Shown one piece after another: positions 8,979 through 17,089 of a DNA stretch of 49,836 nt. The position numbers and the translations under genes are program-made. Location: contig CYKH01001902.1 in NCBI GenBank assembly GCA_001460835.1, positions 6,363 through 56,198 on the forward strand, read 5' to 3'. The stretch comes from Bodo saltans (Eukaryota > Euglenozoa > Kinetoplastea > Eubodonida > Bodonidae). Each line of letters begins with the position of its first letter. The stretch's first letter is position 1. Under the pieces are notes generated by a model. The model did not search any database and was not told the origin of the DNA. It worked only from the letters and a program-made list of their open reading frames with translations.

Positions 8979-9199
8979 GTCACACTTTTCTTCTGTACAT
9001 TTTACCAGTATGTTTCGAACTTATCGCGGCAATGATCCACACCGTAGAATATTGCATTACTCTTGGATCAATGACTGGCTTATTCTTTAAAAGGGTGCAG
9101 TGACTCGTCAAAAAACGAAAGGTCAACGTCATTCCTACCAATCATCAAAACACGCTCATCGCCTAAGTAGCCGCATCAAAAATAAACCCAGTTGTACAT

Positions 9200-9221
9200 T
9201 TCGCCCCTCCGCATCCCACAG
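9200..9221 (+). promoter_or_regulatory. Predicted trans-splice acceptor for PFK2/FBPase2-like gene
   Basis: A C/T-rich stretch ends in ACAG at 9218-9221, 14 nt before the ATG at 9235. This supports 9235 rather than the upstream non-ATG extension of the frame to 9100. Confidence 0.5.
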
Positions 9222-9234
9222 TTGTACTCTAATA

Positions 9235-11193
9235 ATGTCGTCGCAGTTGGAGGAGGAGCAAGCACCTCACCTGCGCGCATTACGACCACACATGGCGTAC
9301 CAGTTCACCTCGACGGAAGCGCCGACTGTGTCAATCGACTTTTCTGCCCCGTTTGAGTTTGCGGCTCCCCCACCAGGCGTTGTCCCTGCAATCCATCATT
9401 CAACCACAGCATCGCCGAGTACTCTCAACGCGCAAAAAGACAATCCGCCCGTTCTTACACCACTTTCGTCAACAGCTTTGTTGGGCATCTCGATTGAGCG
9501 AGGGACGCCCCTGACATACGCGCCCGTCGTTTCTGGTGTCAGTCCTAAGCTTCGAAGGACTTCCAACGAACCCATAGCAACGCCTCCGCCTCCTTTGCCT
9601 CTGTCCTGCAGCAGTGTGAAGAGTGGAAGCTGCAGCGACATCCTCCCATTGACCACAACGCAGAAGCCTACAAGCATTCTTCCTGAACCGTCACCCCACA
9701 TCATCCCGGATAGTCCCCATAGCTTATTCTCGGCAGTCAATCCACCAGGCCCTCAGTCAGGGACAGGCCCAACCAGCTTTCCTAATCGATCGATGACGTC
9801 GGAGGCAACAGGGTCACTCATTCCTGTCTCTGAATTTGGACTTGAATCTCAAAAAGCGGTTGTGTTGTTCGTGTCCCCCACGACGGAAGCATGCAGAATG
9901 GTTGCGAGGATCTTTGCATCGCGCCTGACACACTATCTAGCTTGGGGTGGTGATTGCGCGAGGATGTTTACTGTTGCCGGCCCTCAAGTGACTCTTGACG
10001 CCAAGGCGTTCTTGCCAAGCACCGACTTTGCGTGGGAAGAGTCTCTGTTCTCTGTTTGTCTCGCTGCTGCTGAGTTCCTCGGCACGCAGCAAGTCCTAGG
10101 CCTCACAGCGACCCCCACCGCAGTTATTTTCGGAGACTTCGCAACGGAAGCATCACTCGCCACTGCTGAGCGCATCATGCTCTCCTCTTGGGAAGCGCTC
10201 CCTGGAGTCGGCACGTCGAGTCATACAATAGGCTACCGCTATTTCAGATTTGGAGAGTCTTGGTGGGAGGAGGACGACACTCTTCTCCATGGGAAAGCGT
10301 CGCTGTTGACGAGATCGTTTGTGGACGTCAGCCTATCGAATGCCGCCATCCGTGTGACCAAGTCAAAAATGGGTGTTGTCTGTTCCACCGTCGTCTCATA
10401 TTTGACCCAAGTCCTACCCATGCTCGCCTACGTTCACCACAACGAACCTCGGACTGAGCACGACATCTCGTTAGACAGCACTGCGGGCCAGGGGAGAACA
10501 GTGTCTTCGTTGCCACCACTCTTCTTCACGAGGCATGGTCAATCCGAGTACAACATCGAAGATCGTCTAGGCGGCAACCCGGTCCTAACTCCTGCAGGAG
10601 AAGACGATGCACGCGTGATTGGCAAGTTCTTTGAGCGTGAGGTCAGCACTAATGCCCAACTATTCGGTGCTCGTGATGAAGCGTGGGAGATGAACGAGGG
10701 CTTCGAAGTGTGGTGCAGCCAACTGATTCGGACGCAGCAGACTGCGCAGCCTACAGCCGACGTTCTCACCAAAGGTATGACTCGCCGTTGGCGCTCTCTC
10801 AATGAAATCCACGCTGGGGTGTGTGAAGACATGACCAATCAGGAAGTGATGGGCCAGTTTCCATCCCTTCACAACTTCCGCAAGCTTAACAAAGTGGCCT
10901 TCCGCTACCCTTCTGGTGAGTCATATCTGGACCTGATGATTCGACTGAAACCTGTCCTCTTAGAACTGGAAGCGACAAGGAAATGCGTCGTGGTAGTGGC
11001 CCATCAGGCCGTGCTGCGGACTCTTTTGTCATACTTTGGCGGCCCGCCTGTCGAAGAAGCAGTCACGGCGGAGTGCCCCCATCGAACAGTGTGGTGTTGC
11101 ACATTCGATCATAGCGGCTGCCCTCGATTGGCTACCATTGCACTTCCATCGGGGCACGAAGATCGAGGATCTGGCCAGTGGAAGGGGTGGTAA
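9235..11193 (+). CDS. 6-phosphofructo-2-kinase/fructose-2,6-bisphosphatase-like protein with degenerate kinase half, 652 aa
   Basis: The C-terminal half is a clear fructose-2,6-bisphosphatase of the histidine phosphatase superfamily: RHGQSEYN (433-440, catalytic His434), an arginine in SQLIRTQQTA, LNEIHAGVCEDM (matching the FBPase2 LxEIDAGVCE block), YPSGESYLDL, and VAHQAVLRTLL with the second His near 590. Residues about 205-430 occupy the position of the 6PF2K kinase domain, but the P-loop expected near its start (G-x-P-x-x-GK-S/T) reads VSPTTEACRM, without glycines or lysine, so ATP binding is unlikely. The first 200 residues are Pro/Ser/Thr-rich and disordered. Inferred role: phosphatase-only control of fructose 2,6-bisphosphate, which in kinetoplastids regulates pyruvate kinase. 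Trypanosomatids have several PFK2/FBPase2 isoforms with one dead domain, so this fits the lineage. Confidence 0.85.
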   Translation: MSSQLEEEQAPHLRALRPHMAYQFTSTEAPTVSIDFSAPFEFAAPPPGVVPAIHHSTTASPSTLNAQKDNPPVLTPLSSTALLGISIERGTPLTYAPVVSGVSPKLRRTSNEPIATPPPPLPLSCSSVKSGSCSDILPLTTTQKPTSILPEPSPHIIPDSPHSLFSAVNPPGPQSGTGPTSFPNRSMTSEATGSLIPVSEFGLESQKAVVLFVSPTTEACRMVARIFASRLTHYLAWGGDCARMFTVAGPQVTLDAKAFLPSTDFAWEESLFSVCLAAAEFLGTQQVLGLTATPTAVIFGDFATEASLATAERIMLSSWEALPGVGTSSHTIGYRYFRFGESWWEEDDTLLHGKASLLTRSFVDVSLSNAAIRVTKSKMGVVCSTVVSYLTQVLPMLAYVHHNEPRTEHDISLDSTAGQGRTVSSLPPLFFTRHGQSEYNIEDRLGGNPVLTPAGEDDARVIGKFFEREVSTNAQLFGARDEAWEMNEGFEVWCSQLIRTQQTAQPTADVLTKGMTRRWRSLNEIHAGVCEDMTNQEVMGQFPSLHNFRKLNKVAFRYPSGESYLDLMIRLKPVLLELEATRKCVVVVAHQAVLRTLLSYFGGPPVEEAVTAECPHRTVWCCTFDHSGCPRLATIALPSGHEDRGSGQWKGW

Positions 11194-11620
11194 CGCAAAG
11201 GACTCATCAAAACAAGGAGATAGAAAGAGGGGGGAAAAAACCCCATGCGAATAACGAGAAGAGTTTGTGTGTGCGACCAGCGTGTGAGAAAACGACGAAG
11301 AAGAAGGAAAGAGAGAAGCAACGAACAACGATCATCAAATTGTCGCAGCCATTACTTCATTACTCCCCCCGTTTCACTCACGTGCCCCTTGTGAAGTGTC
11401 GAGCGGTGGCGTGCCAATGCATAGCGGCACTTCCAATCCCCTTCTTGTTGCTTTGATTTTTATGTTCGCGTTTTGATTTTACTACAAAAATATTCAATTC
11501 CGTGCTCCATCATACGGTTAGCTTGTGTCGCACACAGTTTTTGTTTAGGGGTTTTTCTTTCTGTGTCTTTTTTTAAAAAAAGAGATCGGAGCAAGGGACT
11601 GCCATTGACCAACTTACGTT
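11194..11620 (+). other. Intergenic region with splice tract, no gene seen
   Basis: The interval starts with a purine-rich segment (11205-11330, probable 3'UTR), then AT-rich DNA. A pyrimidine tract at 11551-11574 followed by A-rich sequence and AG at 11581-11582 is the likely trans-splice acceptor for the SCYL2-like gene starting at 11621. No RNA gene was recognised. Confidence 0.5.
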
Positions 11621-14227
11621 ATGCTCAAGCAACTCAAGCAGGCAGTCCAGGGTGCAGTAGCACCGGACCCCCTTAGCGATTACAAACTTAGCGACACCGC
11701 GCGCCACGTCGGATTTCAGCGCCTCCTTCGAGCGGTAGATGCCACCGAGCGCCCCACGTCTGGCGCCGTCACTGTTTTTGTGTGGTCCAACCAGCACGCC
11801 CTTGAGAGGTGCGGTGGGAACCAAGACGTGTACCGCTACGCCTTGCAGAAAGTGCGGGAGGGCGTGCAAGCGTTGACGCGAGTGCGGCACCCTAACGTTC
11901 TGCGGGTGGTGCTGCCTTGGACTGAGGACAAATCCCGCCATCGTTGTGTCTTTGTCACAGAGTGCGTGGAACGTTGGATTGGTGGTAGTGCCGATGATTC
12001 TACCAAATTGGGAAGCTCTTCTACTACGCAATCATCGTCACAACAACAGCAACTTGAATCGGTCGGCCGGCGANNNNNNNNNNNNNNNNNNNNNNNNNNN
12101 NNNNNNNNNNNNNNNNNNNNNNNNNNNNNNNNNNNNNNNNNNNNNNNNNNNNNNNNNNNNNNNNNNNNNNNNNNNNNNNNNNNNNNNNNNNNNNNNNNNN
12201 NNNNNNNNNNNNNNNNNNNNNNNNNNNNNNNNNNNNNNNNNNNNNNNNNNNNNNNNNNNNNNNNNNNNNNNNNNNNNNNNNNNNNNNNNNNNNNNNNNNN
12301 NNNNNNNNNNNNNNNNNNNNNNNNNNNNNNNNNNNNNNNNNNNNNNNNNNNNNNNNNNNNNNNNNNNNNNNNNTCTACTACGCAATCATCGTCACAACAA
12401 CAGCAACTTGAATCGGTCGGCCGGCGAGTGGAACATGCGTATGGGATGCTGCAGATTGGGCGAGTCTTGGAATTTCTTCACAGCAAGGTTGGCATGACGT
12501 TGTTGCAATTGTCCCCGTCGTCCATCATCATCACGCCAACGGGTGACTGGAAGCTAGCCGACATGACGCACTCTGTCACGTTCTCTAACGCCACCGCTGA
12601 CGGATTTGGGCTGCTGTCCGCACTCCCAGCGAGCACGGGCTCATTGTTTATGTCTGCTGCCGCCCCAGTGCTCGACTACACCGCTCCTGAAGTCGTTGCT
12701 GGGTTTGAAAAATTAGCTGCAGACCAGCAAGCTGCGTCAGTCGTCACTAGCAAGCCAGCGATGCCTGATTTATTTGATTTCGCCTCAACAACCTCATCGC
12801 CGCCCAAGGTCGGTCCCGTCTTCGGCGACTCCGACGTGTTTAGTTTTATTCTCACCACTGCCGCTGTTGTGGAGGGTACGAGGGTCATCAACACAGGAGG
12901 CGAGCTAGCTGTCTACCACCGTCAAGTAAATGCGGAAGCCAACCAGACCATACGCAGATTGTTTCCTCAGTGGATTCCTAGTGGAGCATCTCTAGCGTCA
13001 CTACCCCGAGCAACTCTCGGGCAAATCCTGCAAACAGAATGCTTTGCCTCTCGCGAAGTGCGTCTGTTGTCTGAGCTGCCCCAACTTCTTTCCATGGAGC
13101 CCCGAGCGAAGCTTACGTTGTTGAAGGGGTTTCACGACGAAATTGCTCGTGGTGCATTCGCATCGAATTTGCTACAGACCTGGATCATTCCTCCGCTGCT
13201 GCAACAAACTAGTGACGAGAGGATGGTGAAGTTCGTGGTGCCGATCCTACTCGAGGCGTCATTCACATTAACTCGTGCGTCGTTTGATCGGGCGCTGAGG
13301 CCGTTTTTGACAACGATTCTCGCACGTGCCATAGCGGTGTCCACCAAAGACGTCACTCCAGATCCTATCTCTGTGACGCTTCTTGCACAGCTTATCGACA
13401 AGTTTCCACGATTCTGGGAACAATTCTCCAGTCCGAAAGACGTGCAAGGCCTCCTTGGCCCGTTGCTGTCGTCGGGGCTCTTAAGCGCCCGCATTGCTCA
13501 CGATGGGAAAGAGTCTGTCGGTCAGAGCCTGAAAGCAATGGAGCTGTTGCTTGCCAAGGTCGATCGCGCCTTTCCAAGTGCCGACCACATCGCCAGGGAT
13601 ATTCTCTCTGGTCTTATCAGCGCACCTGAAGAAGCGCCTCGTGGGTTGAGGTGCCTGGAGAAGTTGCTGCCTTGCACCACTCGGGAAGGGCGTGAGCGGG
13701 AACTGGAGCCAAAGCTCGTCGCCGGGCTTCAAGAGATGTGCAAAACCACCGCTGTCTCCCCGCACGACGTGGAGCAGCTTCTTAAAGTGCTGATGTCGAT
13801 TGTTGCCGAGTCTACGGTGGAGCATGTCGCCACCGTGACCTTACCGTTGCTGTGCCCCCTCCTTATCATTCGACATGTGACGGTGCGAGAGCATATCTCC
13901 AAATACGTTAACGAGCTGGTCCAGCTGGTCATTCGCAAGAGGTCACAAGAAGAGCAAGAGGACGAACGGCGAAAGCAGCAAGCGTCTGCTGCATTCGTCA
14001 CTGCACCTAGCGCCGCTGAGCGACACCAAACTTTGACTGGCATGAGCGATGGAAGCAACGCAACATCATTTTTTGCATCACAGTCACCTGCTCAGTCACG
14101 ACTACCGCCTCCAATTCATCGTGAGGATCCCAATTCATTGTTTGGTGATATGAAATCTGCCCCTCCTGTTCCTTCTCAGGCACAGCCACCCAAGCACGCA
14201 GGGTACGATGATGTGTTTGGGTTTTGA
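11621..14227 (+). CDS. SCYL2/SCY1-like pseudokinase (contains 300-N gap)
   Basis: SCY1-like proteins are catalytically weak or inactive kinases acting in clathrin-dependent trafficking. The N-terminus matches the family (DYKLSDTARHVGFQRL, then VRHPNVLRVVLPWTEDK). After the gap the text VEHAYGMLQIGRVLEFLHSK aligns with the SCYL2 segment VETKYGLLQxSEGLSFLHS. The catalytic HRD is replaced by LLQLSPSSII and DFG by ADM, so it is a pseudokinase. Residues after about 430 form helical HEAT-like repeats; the C-terminal tail (Ser/Gln/Pro rich, ending DDVFGF) could bind trafficking adaptors. The frame is 868 codons including 100 of N. The 54 bp on both sides of the Ns are identical and the domain alignment shows no missing part, so the real protein is probably 750 aa. 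Confidence 0.85.
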   Translation: MLKQLKQAVQGAVAPDPLSDYKLSDTARHVGFQRLLRAVDATERPTSGAVTVFVWSNQHALERCGGNQDVYRYALQKVREGVQALTRVRHPNVLRVVLPWTEDKSRHRCVFVTECVERWIGGSADDSTKLGSSSTTQSSSQQQQLESVGRRXXXXXXXXXXXXXXXXXXXXXXXXXXXXXXXXXXXXXXXXXXXXXXXXXXXXXXXXXXXXXXXXXXXXXXXXXXXXXXXXXXXXXXXXXXXXXXXXXXXXSTTQSSSQQQQLESVGRRVEHAYGMLQIGRVLEFLHSKVGMTLLQLSPSSIIITPTGDWKLADMTHSVTFSNATADGFGLLSALPASTGSLFMSAAAPVLDYTAPEVVAGFEKLAADQQAASVVTSKPAMPDLFDFASTTSSPPKVGPVFGDSDVFSFILTTAAVVEGTRVINTGGELAVYHRQVNAEANQTIRRLFPQWIPSGASLASLPRATLGQILQTECFASREVRLLSELPQLLSMEPRAKLTLLKGFHDEIARGAFASNLLQTWIIPPLLQQTSDERMVKFVVPILLEASFTLTRASFDRALRPFLTTILARAIAVSTKDVTPDPISVTLLAQLIDKFPRFWEQFSSPKDVQGLLGPLLSSGLLSARIAHDGKESVGQSLKAMELLLAKVDRAFPSADHIARDILSGLISAPEEAPRGLRCLEKLLPCTTREGRERELEPKLVAGLQEMCKTTAVSPHDVEQLLKVLMSIVAESTVEHVATVTLPLLCPLLIIRHVTVREHISKYVNELVQLVIRKRSQEEQEDERRKQQASAAFVTAPSAAERHQTLTGMSDGSNATSFFASQSPAQSRLPPPIHREDPNSLFGDMKSAPPVPSQAQPPKHAGYDDVFGF
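12020..12073 (+). repeat. Left copy of 54-bp repeat flanking the N gap
   Basis: This stretch is identical to 12374-12427 on the other side of the gap. It encodes a Ser/Gln-rich loop of the SCYL2-like protein. Together with the 300-N run it looks like two contig ends that overlap but were not merged. Confidence 0.9.
12074..12373. other. Assembly gap, 300 N
   Basis: Exactly 300 undetermined bases, a rounded size that suggests an estimated or default gap rather than a measured one. Confidence 0.99.
12374..12427 (+). repeat. Right copy of 54-bp repeat flanking the N gap
   Basis: Identical to 12020-12073. Removing one copy and the gap deletes 354 bp (118 codons) and keeps the SCYL2-like frame open. 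Confidence 0.9.
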
Positions 14228-14387
14228 TTTGCTCATTTTGCTTTGGAGTGAAGATACGCAAACGCCTCAACAATACTTGATTTGTGTTTTAATTCGGAAA
14301 ATGGTTCTCCTTCTCTCTTTTCAATGTAATAGGAGAAAAACACTTTGACTTCTGAAAACTTCAGAAAATAAAACAGATTATCACACC

Positions 14388-15563
14388 ATGTCAGCCGAAG
14401 CTCATGAAAATCATTCTGCGACCGCTCCGCCATGCGAAGAAGACGAAAATCCGACGATAAGCACTGCGCCCGCCGGAAATGAGGAGGATACCTTTGCTGG
14501 AGAAACCTTCACAATGTCCTCCACGCTTCTTGAAGCACTGCTGCTTATGGGATTCAGTGAGAACGCGATCAAGAAGTCTATCGCTGCAGGATGCATCAAT
14601 GAAGACACGTGCACACAATGGATTGGCATGCACCAAGGACACCCAGAGCTCGACACTCCGCTGGATGCTAATGTTCGTGTGGTGGTCAAAGTCGCCAAGG
14701 TATTAACCGCAGAAGAAAAGGCTGCCAAAGCCGCCGAACTCAAGGAGTTTATTCGGGTCAAGAAAGCTCAAGAAGCGGTGCACTTAGCTCAGCAAGAGCG
14801 TGAAGCTGAAAAAAAGAGAATTGAGATGGGAAAACACGTGCTCGAAGCGAAGGAGCAACGTGAGTCTGCTCAACGCGCCCTTCTCGCCGAGGAACGAAGG
14901 AAAGAAAAAGAGGCAGACGCCCGTGCCCGCGAGAAGATCCAAATAGAACTCGCCATCGACAAGTACACGCGTCAGGGGAAAACGCCTGAGCAAGCCAAGG
15001 CGACCGCACTGGAAGAGCTTGAGGAGCGGAAGAAGCGCGCGCGTGATGAGGCAGCAGAACGCCTTAAGGCGCTGCAGTCGTCATCCGCCTCAGCACCTCA
15101 AGGTTCTTCTGGAGATGGTGGGAGCAGTGCAACTTCTTCTGCGTGGAACCTAGAACGTGTGCTAGGTGTGATGGCTCAACCAACCACATCCGCCACGGAC
15201 ACACTTTCCTCGGTGTTTCAGGAGCCCACCATTCCTCCCCCAACGGTGGAGTCCTTCACAGAGCTCCTCGCTAGCATTTCAAAGGAAGCCGCCTCTCCAG
15301 AAGCTGCGAGCACGTGCATTGCGACTATCAAAACGATTCTATCCAACATCGTAGACGCTCCATTCGACAACAAGAAACGCACCTTGAAAGCATCGTCGAA
15401 TGTCTTCCGCACACGAATCTCACCGTACCCATCTGCGGTTCGACTCCTTCGGGCTGTCAATTTTGAACTTACACCGGATGCCGAGGGGGAACTCTTTGTC
15501 TCGTTGAGCTCTGTCGTTCTTCGATACTTGCACCGCGCCTTGGAGGCGCTGTCGAAGAATTGA
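14388..15563 (+). CDS. UBA and PUB domain protein (ubiquitin/p97-adaptor type), 391 aa
   Basis: An N-terminal UBA-like domain is seen at about 44-85 (LLEALLLMGFSENAIKKSI, with the MGF loop and a helix ending in TCTQWI). A long charged coiled coil covers about 108-230 (KAAELKEFIRVKKAQEA, then many Glu/Lys/Arg/Ala heptads), with a segment IDKYTRQGKTPEQA like that following the coiled coil of UBXN1-type proteins. After a Ser-rich linker, residues about 285-388 read as a PUB domain (CIATIKTILSNIVDAPFDNK, then RISPYPSAVRLLRAVNFELT). PUB domains bind the C-terminal tail of p97/VCP, and UBA domains bind ubiquitin, so a role as p97 ubiquitin adaptor is likely. No UBX or catalytic domain is seen. The start at 14388 follows a splice-like AG at 14375-14376. 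Confidence 0.82.
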   Translation: MSAEAHENHSATAPPCEEDENPTISTAPAGNEEDTFAGETFTMSSTLLEALLLMGFSENAIKKSIAAGCINEDTCTQWIGMHQGHPELDTPLDANVRVVVKVAKVLTAEEKAAKAAELKEFIRVKKAQEAVHLAQQEREAEKKRIEMGKHVLEAKEQRESAQRALLAEERRKEKEADARAREKIQIELAIDKYTRQGKTPEQAKATALEELEERKKRARDEAAERLKALQSSSASAPQGSSGDGGSSATSSAWNLERVLGVMAQPTTSATDTLSSVFQEPTIPPPTVESFTELLASISKEAASPEAASTCIATIKTILSNIVDAPFDNKKRTLKASSNVFRTRISPYPSAVRLLRAVNFELTPDAEGELFVSLSSVVLRYLHRALEALSKN

Positions 15564-15808
15564 TTGGCGCGGACAGGATGAAAGAGTCTGAGGCTTGTGC
15601 GTTTGTTGCAGTCATATTTACACTTCAAAAAAGAAGGACTGTTGTCTGTCAAGTGAACCATGCCGCTTTTGCTTCCGTCGCACACTTTGTGTTTTGTTGA
15701 TTGAGAGGTTTTTTGTTATGTCTTTCTCATACTTGCGATCATGCAGTCCAACACACAAACTAATAATATTCAAGCCTTGCAAACAGGAAAAGAGGAATAC
15801 GACGAAGA
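15564..15808 (+). other. Intergenic region with splice tract
   Basis: Contains a T-rich stretch (15682-15730) between the UBA-PUB and cap methyltransferase genes. A candidate acceptor AG lies at 15745-15746 (GCAG) or 15786-15787 (ACAG), the latter 22 nt before the ATG at 15809. No other gene seen. Confidence 0.4.
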
Positions 15809-16852
15809 ATGAGTGACGTCACCGCGGTCCACCAAGCAGCTGCAGCGTGCTACGATCGAATGGCCCGCCAGCATGCACGAGATCAAACCTCTTCCGAAAC
15901 GCCATTCCGCCACTTCAATAACTTTGTAAAGAAGTCGCTCATCCAAACTGCACTTGACAATGCCCGAGCAAACGGTACGTCGAACGCTGCTGTGCTTGAC
16001 CTTGCCAGTGGCCGAGGAGGAGATCTTATGAAGTGGTGCTTCGGACAATCTCCAAAACTTTCAAAATCCACCGCAAAATTGACTCGGAAGGAGCTCACAA
16101 AGGCAAGTGAATATCATTGCTACGATATCAGCCCCCAGAGTATAGAAGGAGCGCGACAACGTGCGGAAGAAAGCCTCAGCGACGCACAGGCAAAGGAGAT
16201 GAGTTGCTCGTTCGAAGTGGCTAACTGTTTTGACGAGTCATTTCTGCAAGAGACGTTATCTCAGCATTCAAAGTTTGGTGCCTTTGACATCATCACCATT
16301 CAATTCGCGTTCCACTACGCGTGCTCCAGCGATGATCGTGTTCGAATGGTGCTTCGCTACTGCTTGGCTGCGCTGGCACCTGGTGGCTTGTTCGTTGCGA
16401 CGATGGTAAATTCTGAGAAGGTGCGAGCAGCAGTGGATGTGACCACCGGAGTTGTCAATGGTGGAAAGTTCAAAATTGAATTTCGGCGACCGCTTGGAGA
16501 TGGAACCTCTGAGCCGTCAGAATTGCCACCGTTTCAAGCATCCTCTCTTCAATTGGGAGCGCAGTATCGCTTCTTCCTCGAAGATTTCGTCGACTGCGAT
16601 GAATATTTTGTGCCGATCGAAGATTTGCGCCGCATAGCGTCCGAAGTTGGATTTGAGGAGGATGTTGGCAAACCTTTCGACACGTACATCAATGCGTACA
16701 GGATGGATCCAAAGAACCTCGTGCTCAGTGCAGACGACAAGGAACTCACTTCACTTTACCGCACGGTGCTGTTGCGAAAGCCTGGCGGACTTAAAGCCGT
16801 GTCCACCACTGACGCCGACTCTGGAAGTCGATTTGCGGCCTTCAGGCGATGA
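15809..16852 (+). CDS. mRNA cap guanine-N7 methyltransferase, 347 aa
   Basis: The enzyme transfers methyl from S-adenosylmethionine to N7 of the mRNA cap guanosine in the nucleus. Evidence: the family block FRHFNNFVKKSLI (33-45), SAM motif I VLDLASGRGGDLMKW (62-76), YDISPQSIEGARQR, and the cap-methyltransferase signature ITIQFAFHYACSS (motif IV-like), then APGGLFVATM and the EYFVPIEDLR region. It is monofunctional, with no guanylyltransferase domain, so it resembles the stand-alone CMT1 type rather than the bifunctional CGM1 known in trypanosomes. In kinetoplastids the cap sits on the spliced-leader RNA (cap 4), so this enzyme may act on either SL or other capped RNAs. It has a slightly relaxed motif I (ASGRGG rather than GCGKGG). 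Intact. Confidence 0.9.
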   Translation: MSDVTAVHQAAAACYDRMARQHARDQTSSETPFRHFNNFVKKSLIQTALDNARANGTSNAAVLDLASGRGGDLMKWCFGQSPKLSKSTAKLTRKELTKASEYHCYDISPQSIEGARQRAEESLSDAQAKEMSCSFEVANCFDESFLQETLSQHSKFGAFDIITIQFAFHYACSSDDRVRMVLRYCLAALAPGGLFVATMVNSEKVRAAVDVTTGVVNGGKFKIEFRRPLGDGTSEPSELPPFQASSLQLGAQYRFFLEDFVDCDEYFVPIEDLRRIASEVGFEEDVGKPFDTYINAYRMDPKNLVLSADDKELTSLYRTVLLRKPGGLKAVSTTDADSGSRFAAFRR

Positions 16853-17089
16853 TTGGAACGTGAGACTCTCTCGATAAACGTGTGGATACGATCTGTACAA
16901 TGGAGGGCACGTTCCCCCCTGGTCTAGGTGCAGAATTGAGACTCAAAAGTAATGACTCTTGCAACTGACGCGCATCATTTTCAATTGTCAGAACTCCTTG
17001 TTTGTTTGCTTGTCTCAAACGTGAGTTGAAGGTGTGCGGATCGCAATAGATACTTCTCACACAATAGAAAAAAAATTAAAAAAGTTAGA

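Noticed and set aside
11194-11620. tRNA or snoRNA gene in long spacers
   Set aside because: No recognisable B-box (GGTTCGA-like) or cloverleaf pattern was seen by eye; a tRNAscan or Infernal run would be decisive.
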